DNA from: Portulaca oleracea
Lineage: Eukaryota; Streptophyta; Magnoliopsida; Caryophyllales; Portulacaceae
DNA: 64,000 nt
Direction of reading: 5' to 3'
Assembly (NCBI GenBank): GCA_029582165.1
Contig: CM055880.1
Span: 9,818,721-9,882,720, forward strand
Within the stretch, counting starts at the first letter, position 1; each line of letters starts with the position of its first letter. Under the pieces are notes generated by a model. The model was not told the DNA's origin. It did no database searches and saw nothing but the letters and a program-made list of their open reading frames with translations. The position numbers were made by a program, and so were the translations under genes. Shown piece after piece: positions 31,870-43,654 of the stretch.

Positions 31870-34590
31870 ATGACAAGGCTTAATTAGGAGATTTTCTATT
31901 ATCATTCCTTTTCTTTCCGTGAAAGTCGACATTTATTTTCAAAGTCAGTTGGGATGTATCCCAAGTAGATTTTTTTTAATGTATTCATCTTAGTTGCATT
32001 CAATAAAGATGAAATCTTTCTTGATTATGACTCTTGTCTTCCTCGACCCTTCATTTGCTTCTAAACTGCTAAAGAAAGAATCTTATGCTTGCATTCCTGA
32101 TTTGAATTGAAGAGCTCACTCACCCATTTGACCATCCAAGTCTGACTCGTCCCTCTGCTCACATTTTCCATTCCATCTCACATCTTGATCACACCTTCTT
32201 TATGTTGTTACACCCTACCCCGAGTCCAAGGTTAATAGAGAGAAGAGAGACTAACTTCACTGCCAAAGCGAGGTTAGGCAAAAGGAGAGATAAATAAAAA
32301 AGAGCGAAGCCAACTTGAATACTCATCTAACAAGTTGGGCAAAAGGAGAGGCCAAATGAGTGAAAATTAAGGAGAGAGAAGCTAACCTGAACACCCATCC
32401 AACAGGTTAGGCAAAAGGAGAGAATCCAAAGCGACTGATAGTCTCTAAAAGTGAATCTCACTATCAAATAAATCATGCAGCTAAAAAAGGACATGCCTAT
32501 GATAGAAGGTTTCCACCCTCTACCACCTACATCATAACCACCTTCATTTTCACTTCGCTGCTTCACCTACATTCCTTCTCACACCATCTTCTTAACCACC
32601 ACCACGAACCTGGTCATTCATTTTATGACCATCTCTTCCCTAAATCCATTTAAGCCAACTAATGTGTTGCGAGTGACAAATATCATTGATAAGAAAAATA
32701 TAGATTGAGGTAGTCAAGTTCAAAAAAAAAAGAAAAGGAAAAAAAATACAAAGAAAAAAGAGAAAGAAGAAAGCAAGAATAAGAGGCATAAGAGGCAATC
32801 ATCGGTTTACATTGGTCACTTGCACACATTCCAAAAACCTTCCCCTCAAACCTTCACACCTATCCTTCCCATTCAACCTTCCTACCTATCTCAAAGTCCT
32901 TCTTGAGGCATCAATCCTTTAAGGCTGTACCAATTGAACTACGACTGGCCTGATTCCATGTTGGATACGTAGGAGAACCTCATTGAGGCCCGGCCGCTGC
33001 AATTCAATTTAGAGAAAGTCCGTCATTAAATCATTTGGTCTTTGAGAGAGAGAGAATAAAGAGTGGCTAGCCTGAAAACCTCACCAGGCGGGCTAGGCAA
33101 AAGGAGAGGAAGCCTTGGTCTCTAAGGACAATGAAAACTCTTAAATTTCCTTTCACCTTGCACACCCACCTTTCCCATCAGACTTGAATCACCCTTCATA
33201 CCCAAATCTAGCCATTTGACCATTTCTTCCCTTATGAGATAAACCCATGAAACATGGTTCTCCATCCAAATACCATCTCACCTTCCTCCGTCAGTTCGAA
33301 TCTTTTTCCATCGAACTACCCATCCACTCATCACCTTTTCCATTACATCTGATCACTACTCTCGCCTAGCCATCCATAACCTCGTCTGGCCCACCATTGG
33401 GTCCTAACCACTCACAAACATGCTTTCTATACCACCATTCCTACCTTTTCCATAATCCATCCTCCATTTGCCCTACCCTGTGAGCTCTTCTGATTTGGTC
33501 ATTGGTGTATGCATGAGATTCGCCAGTCAATCCTTGCTTTCAGAATACATGAGTGATGGATAACTCCTTTAGCAGAACAAGAAGCCAACTGCATCAAAAT
33601 AAGGGTTACTTGAAGCCTGTTCACTGATACTGGTGGCTTGGTGCTTACATGTTCCTACCTAAAGGAATCAAGAAGAATAGAGAAAATGCAAGAGAAATCA
33701 AGATGACTTGTCGCTTGATTCTTCTTAGTGCTTGGGGTTCCTAACCATGACATCAAGGTCGAGCATCCTGACTATCCCATCATGCAGCTTAAGCAGACCG
33801 AGTCTTCCATTATTATCGTATTTTGCAGCGTTCCAACTGGGGGCTCGCTCATCACTCAATATCAGCATCATGGCAACTTGCGATGCAATTCAAGAAGAAC
33901 TCATCATTTTCACTATTTTTGTCTTGTCCTGAAACTTACCTCGAAATCACTCTTGACATTTAGAGTTTTTTTATTTACTTTAGTTTTCTTTTTTTCTTCT
34001 TTCCTCGGGAAATTGGGGGCTATTCATATCGCATACATGCAGCAAATCAATGTGCATTTTTTTTTTAGTTTTTGTTTTTAGGTCATGTGCATTTTTCATT
34101 TTAAGTCACATTAGTTTGCATATTGAGTCACATTAATTCATTTTTGCATTTTCATTTTGAGTCATGTTAGTTTTTTTTAGTTTTAATTTATTTTTTCCCT
34201 TTTTTTTCTCGAGTCAAATAAAAAAAATCACACACATTGCATAAATAATTAAAAAAAACGGTACAGAAAAATAAAAAGAGTCACCTCATGCATTAGAATT
34301 AGGACTGCACAAAAATCATACATAAAGAGTCTTATAGTATAAAATGCATAATAGAGTTGTATATTTTTTTTTATTCTCACATAATTCATGTAGCATAGCA
34401 TGCATAAGACCTCATTTGCATTCTTCTATCTCCCGCCCGAACATCAAAAGAAATGCAGCTATGGTGATTAGAAATCAAGCAAGCTCACTTGGAGTCTTAA
34501 CCGCCTTCGGACATATTGCTAGAAGCTCAAAGGACGCTGCCGATGAAGAGATAATTCGAGTTTTACGAGAATTAACTCATTTTCCGAGTT
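31870..34590. other. Element B non-coding interior with dispersed repeats
   Basis: No coding sequence was recognised. The phrase GGCAAAAGGAGAG recurs near 32278, 32338, 32410 and 33098, preceded each time by a variant of GGTTAGG. Poly-T and poly-A runs are common near 34000-34260. Confidence 0.5.
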
Positions 34591-34594
34591 AATC

Positions 34595-34900
34595 TCTAAA
34601 AATTCGGATCACAAATTTTTATGAGAATTAGCTCATTTCCGAGTTAAGCTCTAAAAATTCGGATCACAAATTTTTATGAGAATTAGCTCATTTCCGAGTT
34701 AAACTCTAAAATTCCGATCACAAATTTTTATGAGAATTAGCTCATTTTCAAGTTAAACTCTAAAACGGATCACAAATTTTTATGAGAAATAATTTGGAAA
34801 ATAATTCATTTTCTGAGTTAAACTCTAAAAATTCAATTCACAATGTTCACGAGAATTAATTTGGAAATAACTCATTTCTGAATTAAACTAAGAAGACTCG
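34595..34900. repeat. Tandem repeat of about 58 bp in element B
   Basis: About five diverged copies of a unit containing CACAAATTTTTATGAGAATT and AGCTCATTTCCGAGTTAA follow one another. Unit length shifts by a few bases between copies. Confidence 0.8.
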
Positions 34901-35039
34901 AGTATTCAGACAAATCCGACTCATATTGCCAAGAACAAGCCGGGTCTGGGTCTTGCAACCAGACACCATACCACCAAGTATGGTTCGGACCGAGGTTCCA
35001 CATACAGCATTACCAAGAAAAAAATGGACCTGATGCGAA

Positions 35040-36290
35040 GACAAAATGCAAGATTTCACAGAGCAATACCTGGCGGTATGCTCGACAGAGGGGACTCAAG
35101 GTTGGGCAATGCGAACAAAAAAAACATCAGGCATAGCGGCATGCCTACATGCATGGCATCCTACCTAGGGTTCCGTGCGACAAGTGAAATCCGGCTGACC
35201 GATCCTGGGCTGGACAGAGTTGCATGCCTGGAGGCATGACAACCTGACTAAACCCCAAATCTAACGAAGCAGTGTAGAAAAGCAAAGACAGTTGGAAAGA
35301 GTTGCATGACAGCCTGACTAGGCCCGAATCCGACAAGACTGTGCAAAAACAAAGAAAGCGGGATGCCGGCATAGTAGCATACGGAGGCATGCCACCGCCG
35401 GACTTAAATCTGCCGGTATCGCGAAAAACTCCGGACAGAGCACCATACCTGGAGGCATGCCAACCTGCCCAGACTTAAATCTGTCCGAATTATGCAGAAA
35501 TACTCCGTGCAGAGCACCATACCTGGAGGCATGCCACCGCCTGCATTTAAATCGGCCATCGGAATGTGCAGAAAAACTCGGACGAGCACCATACCGCATG
35601 CATGGTAGCTCGCCTGCAGTTCGAATAACGAAAGGACTAATTGGTGACAGACGGACAGAGTTGCATCCTCGAGGCATGACTGGGCCGCATAAGGATCTGA
35701 AAACAAAAAAAAAGACTGTACAGAAAAGTATGGAAAACTGGACAGAGGTGCATGCCTGGAGGCATGACATCATATTTTTATGAGAAAAATCGTGGGATTA
35801 CTAGTTAATCCCAACGTTAAACTCTAAAAATTTGACGACACAAGGAACAACAAAAATTTTTGGGCCTCAATACATGACAAGGCTGGTATAAAGCATGCAT
35901 ACGAGATACCAAGACCATACAAAAATGTGAGTTTGAAAGGCCTACCGGGACTTCCGATCTCCTAAGCCACACATACTCATTCGGATACCTCGAGGTTTCA
36001 AGGGTTGTGTCATCGTATAAGCTGCGAAACACAAGAAGGAGGTTCAAAATCTCGGAACAAAGCAAAATTCTCGAACCGGAACCAAGACCCAAACCCGAGA
36101 CCATACAGCGGTATGCAAAGAAACGAGACCAAACCGGGTTGTCAAAGCTAACCCGAAAACTGGTGCGGGTCAAGCTCGGGTCTGAACTCGAGACCATACC
36201 TGGCGGTAAGTTATCCGTTTCAGCAAAATTACGACATGTCAGTGGGTCAAGCTCGGGTCTGAACCCGAGACCATACCTGGCGGTATGGTG
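35040..36290. repeat. Palindrome-rich repeat block in element B
   Basis: Dyads such as ATACCTGGCGGTAT, CATACCTGGAGGCATG and GCATGCCTGGAGGCATG recur about every 60-100 bp between phrases like CAGAGCACCATACC. The core ATACCTG...GGTAT is the same as in the LTR palindromes. Open frames predicted here come from the repeats and are not genes. Confidence 0.75.
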
Positions 36291-36312
36291 TCCGTTCCGG
36301 CAGAAAATCGAG

Positions 36313-37125
36313 GTACATGGGGAAAGACTGAGCTACATTTCAACGACATCGGGAAAGACTGAGCTACATTTCAACGACATCGGGAAAGACTGAGCTACAT
36401 TTCAACGACATCGGGAGAGACCGAGCTACATTTCAACGACATCAGGAGAGACCGAGCTACATTTCAATGACATCGGGAAAGACTGAGCTACATTTCAACA
36501 ACATCGGGAGAGATCGAGCTACACTTCAACGACATCGGGAGAGACTGAGCTACATTTTCAACGACATCGGGAGAGACTGAGCTACATTTCAACGACATCG
36601 GGACAGACTGAGCTACATTTCAACGACATCGGGAGAGACTGAGCTACATTTTCAACGACACGACATCGGAAGAGACTGAGCTACATTTTCAACGACATCG
36701 GGAGAGACTGAGCTACATTTCAACGACATCGGGAAAGACTGAGCTACATTTCAACGACATTGGGAAAGACTGAGCTACATTTCAACGGCATCGGGAGAGA
36801 CTGAGCTACATTTTCAACGACATCGGGAGAGACTGAGCTACATTTTCAACGACATCGGGAGAGACTGAGCTACATTTCAACGACACCGGGAAAGACTGAG
36901 CTACATTTCAACGACATCGGGAAAGACTGAGCTACATTTCAACGACATCGGGAAAGACTGAGCTACATTTTCAACGACATCGGGAGAGACTGAGCTACAT
37001 TTCAACGACATCGGGAAAGACTGAACTACATTTGAACGACATCGGGAGAGACTGAACTACATTCGAACGACATCGGGAGAGATTGAACTACATGTGACCA
37101 ACATCGGGAAAGATTGAAGACCTCC
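36313..37125. repeat. 31-bp minisatellite in element B
   Basis: About 25 tandem copies of a 31-32-bp unit, CGACATCGGGAAAGACTGAG followed by CTACATTTCAA. The copies vary mainly as GAAAGA/GAGAGA and TTTCAA/TTTTCAA. The array ends about 50 bp before the polypurine tract. Confidence 0.93.
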
Positions 37126-37163
37126 AAGCAATACTTTGATCATCGTCTCATTCAGACTCAATC

Positions 37164-37178
37164 AAAGTGGGGGCTAAC
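37164..37178 (+). other. Polypurine tract of element B
   Basis: AAAGTGGGGGCTAAC immediately precedes the right LTR at 37179, as expected for plus-strand priming. Confidence 0.7.
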
Positions 37179-39102
37179 TGTAGACACCCGAAAAGTGTCT
37201 TATAATTATGTAATTTTATTATTTTTTATTTTATCTTTATTTTATTTTAGGAAAATGCCAAGAATTTTGAAATGCAAAAAAATGAAGAAATGAAGGAAAA
37301 CCCCCCCAAAAAAAAAGCCATCACAAAAAAAAGCCCAATCGAAACAGCCCAAAAAAGTAAAGCCTAGCACGCGGCCCAAAGCAGGACTGCAACCCGGATA
37401 TGGGCATACCTGCAGGTATTCTGATGGGTTATGCCCGACCCAGGTCACCTCGAGAAGCGTGCCCACCTTGGAAAGCGTTCAACTGGGCTTCTTCCAGGCC
37501 CAGCATACCGACAAGTATTCTATCGGGTCAGGCTGGGTTGCCTCGGGAAGCGTACTGACCTCAGGAAGCGTGTCCACCTCGGAAAGCGTGCAACTGGGTT
37601 TCTCCCAAGCCCAGCATACCGGCAGGTATTCTGTCGGGTCAGGCCGGGTTGCCTCGGGAACCGTGCTGACCTCGGGAAGCGGGCCCACCTCGGAAAGCGT
37701 GCAATTGGGCTTCTCCTGTGCCCAAAGATACCGCGGTATTTGGCGGTCGGGCCCGACCCGGTTTACCTCGAAGCGCCTTGACCTAGGAACGCAGCGGTGG
37801 CGCCCAAAGCCCAAAGATGCCTGCAGGTATTGTGGGCGGGTTTGCTCGACCCAGGACGCCTCAGCTCACCTCGAAATGCGTGCCCTAATCGATCTGCGCA
37901 GCTGGGCCTCTGATACTAGGCGGTATTATGCCGCACTTTCCCCCTCATTTTAACCTAATTCTCAACCTTCATTCCTCCTATAAAAACCCCAACCATTTCC
38001 ACTTCAACGACACACCGAAATCACCCTGGCGTATTGACACTTGGTGATTTCTTCTTCTCTTCTCCCCCCATTATTTCTCTCATTTTTGCATACACTTAAT
38101 TGGCATTTTATTTGTTTTCTCTTTCTCTATCCTTTCTTTATGCATATTATCTTGTAATTTGAGTTAACCCTAAATTCGACCTAAATAATATGGATTGTTC
38201 ATGAATAAAAGTACGCTTGTATTTAATTCTTTTATTTCTTATATTTATTTCTCGCTTTATTATCGCATTTGTATGTAACTAAATAACACTAATTACAATA
38301 ATTAATACTCCGTTCTACTCTCTTCTTCTCCTCCTCCTCTTCTTTCTTTTTATTTAACCGGTTTAGTAAAGTCCGTTCGTTGAACGGGCGGATTCGAGAA
38401 TTTTTATTCTCGAATCCGAAACCTTACCCCCGGATCCGAATCTCGTGGTTCGTGGTTTGTGGAGTCTCTTTTTTTTCTTCCGAGTTTATTAATTCTCGTT
38501 CAAAAATTAATTGGCAACTCTCTCTTCTGGATTCCCGACCCACGATACCTGCAGGTATTGCTGTGGACAGAGACCTCGGTCCCGGGTTTGAATCTTCTTC
38601 CTTTTTTTTTCTTTTTTATTTCTTTTCGCTTTTATTTCTTTTCTTTCGTATTTTATTTTCTGTTTCGGGAAGCTAATCTAAAAAAAAGATTTTATTTTCC
38701 TTTTTTTTTCTGTCTCGGAAATAGATCCCGAGGCGGAGTGGAATACTGGCGGTATTCGGCCGACGCGCCTCGGATCGATTTCGGGCAGCCGACCCTTTTT
38801 CTTCGGGTCACTGACTCACAATACCTGCAGGTATTGCTACAGTAAATCGTCCCGAGCCCAGTCCTGGGATTCTCTGTTTGTCCTTTTTTTCGTTTCTTTT
38901 TCCTTTTTTTTTATTTTCTGTTCACTTTCTGAATAAATAAAATTCTCAAACTTTAATAAAATCTAAGAAAAGGGAGTTTACTTGAGTTTTAGTTTTAATT
39001 TATTTAAATGGAAATTCAAGCAAATCTTCTCAAAGAAAAGACACCCCTTTTGACTCGCTGTTTACCGCGAGGGATACCACGGGGATTTTCCCGGGTCCCA
39101 CA
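37179..39102 (+). repeat. Element B 3' LTR
   Basis: 1924 bp, TGTAGACACCC...GGGTCCCACA. It is about 53 bp longer than the left LTR, largely through changes in the palindrome-bearing units at 37400-37900. Confidence 0.93.
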
Positions 39103-39107
39103 CTACA

Positions 39108-39244
39108 ATTCAACAAGATTCATTACATTAGTTAAATGAGACAAAGTTATCTAAACCATGTCAAATCTGTTGCAAAAATAGGTAAAATAGTGCCGAAACA
39201 AACCAAGAAACCAAGGTTACAAGCGGTCAAAACGAGGTTTATCA
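39108..39244 (-). repeat. Element A 3' LTR, second part
   Basis: Continues the LTR cut at 28057 and matches 44778-44914, ending GAGGTTTATCA. The minus-strand polypurine tract (GCATGGGGGGAGGT) directly follows at 39258-39245. Confidence 0.92.
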
Positions 39245-39259
39245 ACCTCCCCCCATGCT

Positions 39260-42200
39260 TACCCTTTGCTTGTCCCCAAGCAAGACTAATCATAACGTAC
39301 CGGGGAGGAAGAAAATCTAAACAAGATCCACCCAATTTGAACAAGGGATAAGACTTGGCATTAGCAAGAGTTACTTGGCAAAAACAAGGATTCAGATCGA
39401 AACAAAGTCACAACTTATTTTAGAAATCACACAATAAAGAAGCAAAACCTTCACCCCGCCCAGTCCACACATACATTTCAAGTTTATTCATGTGATTGGC
39501 GAACTAGTTGGGATCGGTAGGACCTCGCTTTAGGGTATGTGGAAACACTCCCCTCTTGTGTTTGAAGAAAATATGCGGTTTCACTCAAAACTCTCCTAAA
39601 TGCATGTGCACTACCATAAGCTTGGCAAGGATCTCATTCTCCACCACTAGGGACAGCAAGCAAGAATCACAATCATGAGGACTTTCATAAGGTTGTAATG
39701 GGGCTAGGCTAGGGAATGGAGGGGAAAATAATTTGGGAAATGTGGAGTTAATAACCAAGCTTGAACAACACTTCCAACTCTCATCAAAAATCAACATAAC
39801 CCACCAATCCGCCATAGATAAAGCATATACAACCTACAAATGACCTCAACCAAGGGGGAAAAACATTGAGAACTACCCATGCCACACACTTTATTCAAAA
39901 TTACTAACTAGCTAACCTTCCTTTTTTTTCCTTTTGTTTTTTTTTCTCTTTTGAATATACTTTTTTTCTTTGTTTTTTTCTTCCTCTTTTGATATATTTT
40001 TTTCTTTTTTTTTTCAACATTACAAAGCATAGCGAGTGACAGGAGTCAAAATACAACTATTGATTCACCCCAAGGAAAATCACATCAAACCCAATCGTTT
40101 TCAAGGGAAGTTCTAACATAATTCGCATTAAGAAACTCTTCCCTTCACATTTCACCAAAAACCAATCATCAAACCAATATATCAAAGCCATAAGATACTC
40201 TCACCCCACAAAGTGTTGTTCATATGCTTGGCAAAAGGGATAGGAAAAAGATTGAATGGCCAAGGCTAGAAATAGGTGAAGCATAATGCGGGTTAGGGCA
40301 TAACATAGGCTAATAAAAAAAAAAGGATAAAAGGTTGGGTGGCTATTTGGCTATTTGGCTTAGTGGCTACAAAAATGGGCCTCAATCATGTTGATCATCA
40401 AGCAAGTGTCAAGTGTGGCCTCAAAGAGAAAACACGCCAAGTTCTAGAGTTTACATACATAAGAGAGTTATACACACACAAGGAACATGAGACTATAAAA
40501 ATGATAGTGTATTAGGCTCAAAAAGACCTCACGGGTTCATTCCTACCACAATCACTGCAACTAGTTCCTTTGATGAATCAAACACAAGAACTTACAATCA
40601 TGCACAAGGGACTTTCAAGAGTAAAAGAGTCACACACAAGACAATGATCTCCTCAAAACAAAAATACAATTAGTTTCTCACATTATTCAAGACAAACCAA
40701 GCTTCCCATCGTACACAATTACATCAACCAACCAAGAATCACCCCTTAAACATTAGGAGGGGTTTTCGAAACCAACTACCAGGCAAGCAACCAAGGATTT
40801 TCCACTTTTTTATTGAAAGCAAACAAACTAATCTATTTAAGAAAGCGATAAACTATCTAAGAAAGCGATAAAAACGAAAACTAGAGTGAAAGGGTATTGA
40901 AAATGTACCTTGAGTGCTTGATAATGTCCCATTTTCACTTTGTTTTCGCCTTTTGGAATGCAAGATGAATGCAATTCTATTCTAAAGCTCTATCATGCTT
41001 GCATATGAAAAAAAAATGATTATAAACTAACCTAGAATGCCAGATTCGGGAAGAACGACCCTAAACTAATACTTTGTAAATGCTTTATGAAATGCAAAAT
41101 TAAAATGCACTAAACTACAATGCAAGAGAATGAGTTGACGCAACTACAATATGCATACCATCACACTCAATACTATACCAATTGCACAACAACCACACCA
41201 CGAATCCAGCAAATTTTAACCACTCCCCCCATGCTTAGAGATTTCAATGTCCCCATTGAAAATTATAAACAACCAATTGGATAGAGGGTGACATATGAAA
41301 ACACTTGTAATACCAGTTGAACTCGACCCAAAATTCAATTCTCAGCAATGAAATAAGCTAACTCACAGAAACTGATAAAATCAAAGGAGATGTTATTACC
41401 ATGGCAGCATCGAATTAAGGGACCTATTTGCAGTAACTCTTGGCACAACATCACACACATCAATTATTTTAATCAACAATATGAACATAACCCACCAAAT
41501 GTCAGAAACTATAACCTGAAGAAGCAGTAATCTGAGCAAAGCATACCCGAAATTGTGCAAATTGCACATGAACTCAACACACCATCAACAGAACAAACGC
41601 ACCAAATCACCCAACTGCTGCAATTAAACCAGCAAAAGGCTACAATGAGATGGAGAAAACTCACGGAATTGGGGGTGCTTGTGTTTGGTGTGGTGGATGG
41701 AACTGCGCGCGACAGGGGCTGGCGAAGGGAAAGGGCGCCGCTGCAGTCGGATGGTGGCCTGCGAGGGTGGCGTGACGCTCGCCGGTAAGCGCGAGTAGCG
41801 GCGGCGAACAGGTGTGCGTGGCAGTGGAGCGGTGGCTGCGCGACGGAGGTGTTGTGAGGCTGGGTCTGGGCGAGAGCAGCGATTGGTTCACTGGTGGTCG
41901 CCTGAGGGTGCGGCAAGGCTCGACGGAGGTGGGCGCGGTGCTGGTTACGAGAGAAGGTGGTGGGGTGGTGGTTGTGGTGAGAGGGAGTTAGGGTTTGAGA
42001 GAGGAAGATGAAGAAAAGAATAGAGGGAATGCATTCGTTTTTTTTTTTTTGGGGATTTTGGCGCCGGCGTGCCGGTTAGCGCAGTGGGTGTGCTGCGTTA
42101 CAGCGTTTTGCTACCTTGCTGTTTTGGGTGTGCCGAGTGGCACGGGTGGGTGTGCCACATTGCTGCTTCCCAAATTTCAGCAATTTTCATTAACCTTGAG

Positions 42201-42480
42201 TTCAACACGCATATTTACCCTGCAATACTCACCATAAAAACATCAAATCACCTTCAGTCAACCCATCAACACTTCTCAAACACACTTATATCAATTCAGA
42301 TTAATTTTAACCTCGACAAACATTTTTATTTCCCTCAAGTCTTTCACCCACAATAACACACATACACACTCAATTTTTTTTTTTACCCAACAAAAAAAAA
42401 CATAATGAAACAAAACAAAAGAAAAACCTAAACTAGAAAGTATGTAAACTTGGGTTGCCTCCCAAGAAGCACTAATTTAA
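39260..42480 (-). other. Element A interior without recognisable pol
   Basis: No protease, RT or integrase was recognised on either strand. A second G-rich tract on the minus strand occurs near 41240 (AAGCATGGGGGGAG). A GC-rich patch lies at 41640-42170. The minus strand near 42470-42440 reads TTGGGAGGCAACCC, characteristic of Athila elements. Confidence 0.6.
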
Positions 42481-42485
42481 GGTCC

Positions 42486-43494
42486 TTAGCTTGACCTAAG
42501 AAATTCGGATGCCACTAAGGCTCGCAAGAGCTTATCAAACACCTGCGAGTACAGTTTAGATGAATGTAAGTAAGAAAACACTGGTAAAGATGAGGAAATA
42601 ATAGCGAGTGTTCTCTTAACATTGTCTAATGAGAGCGACGAACAAAAATAAAAACGTAGGATTGATTTAGGGGAATCATCGAACACAAACTCATCTTGCA
42701 CAAGATTAGATGACACATCCACTACACATGACTCCCTTAAAGGTGTTTCCTCAAAATTATGACACTCATCGAATGAATTCTCTGACCCATTGGAAAGAAT
42801 TATCGTCATGAGCAATATTGGGTTTAGTAAGGGGAGGGTCAATCTTTTCCTCTAGTCCGGACTTTAAAGGAATGAAAGACTCATCATCATTACACAAATA
42901 ATCCTTAGCCCTATTAGTAGATGAAATAAGGTTTATATCATGCGACGATTTAAGTTCCCCTGTATGACTTTCAAGCATAACTAGTTGCTCATTCATGGTG
43001 TTTATCAAACTTGCAATTCTAGCATAACCTTCCGCAGAAATATTGTATGGACATGAAATACTAGCATGGTCAAAAGAACTGCAAAGAGAACATGAATCAC
43101 AAGCATATGAGGAATTGTACAAATGTGGATCCTTGGGTTGATCTACAAATGGAGATTGAGTATGCAAATCAACACAAGGGGATGGGGGACAAGCATTCAC
43201 ATATTGGTTCACATAGTATGATTTAGCATGAAAAGCACAAGGGTCATCAAAAGAAGAACCCGATGAACAACAAGCCTCCTCAAACTCACGAGTATCCCAA
43301 ATCAACCATTCAAGCAATTCCCAAGCCTCACACTCACTTTTAGCTTGAAAACCGAAATAATCCAAAAGAGTACGAGTCTCAACATTCACACCCTCATCAA
43401 CAATATACAATACTTCCCACCTTGTATAAGTAAAACCACATTGAGCACAATAAGCAAGATAGTCATCTAATCGATTCCAGTAAGCACAAAACAA
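42486..43494 (-). pseudogene. Element A Gag-like region
   Basis: An open frame at 43494-42766 begins near FCAYWNRLDDYLAYCAQCGF and includes YTRWEVLYIVDEG and CEAWELLEWLIWDTREFEEA. I associate this block with non-autonomous Athila-type elements. A second frame (42842-42486) overlaps it by 77 bp and ends in FDKLLRALVASEFLRSS. A frame change between them suggests decay, although the 243-codon part is fully open. Its function is unknown to me; particle assembly is an inference from position. Confidence 0.55.
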
Positions 43495-43632
43495 CTCTTG
43501 CTTATATTGAGGGAAGTGGGGAAGATTCTTTTTATTTTTGTTTGGATTTTCAATTTTTTAATTTTTTTTTTTTGGATTTTTAAAGACCTAACAAGAATCC
43601 TCGAGAAAGCTCGAAGCCTAGGAAGCGACAAC

Positions 43633-43650
43633 TCCCCGGAAACGACGCCA
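43633..43650 (-). other. Primer-binding site of element A (tRNA-Asp type)
   Basis: The minus strand reads TGGCGTCGTTTCCGGGGA four bases inside the LTR. It matches, with two differences, the complement of the plant tRNA-Asp 3' end used by Athila elements. Confidence 0.75.
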
Positions 43651-43654
43651 TTTT

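Larger units (their letters stand above)
28058..39102 (+). mobile_element. Tat/Ogre-like Ty3/gypsy element (element B)
   Basis: This 11.0-kb element is inserted into the 3' LTR of element A, with a perfect 5-bp duplication ctaca (28053-28057 and 39103-39107). LTRs are 28058-29928 and 37179-39102, both TG...CA. The primer-binding site fits tRNA-Arg and the polypurine tract precedes the right LTR. The 7.25-kb interior has a decayed Gag region near 30.97-31.80 kb and no recognisable protease, RT or integrase. The rest is tandem and dispersed short repeats. It is therefore a non-autonomous member, and younger than element A because it splits it. Confidence 0.92.

Noticed and set aside
35318..35783. 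Overlapping open frames of 100-150 codons on both strands
   Set aside because: They arise from the palindrome-rich repeat block; frames are open on both strands and resemble no protein.
36313..37125. Regular 31-bp repeats reminiscent of a CRISPR array
   Set aside because: Units are directly tandem with no unique spacers, the context is a plant retroelement, and no cas genes exist. It is a minisatellite.
37431..37953. Open frames of 111-164 codons in the element B LTR
   Set aside because: They translate the repeated units of the LTR and occur in several frames and both LTRs. There is no start context or family.
41509..42011. Open frames on both strands in the GC-rich patch
   Set aside because: GC-rich sequence has few stops in any frame. 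No family resemblance and no consistent frame between strands.
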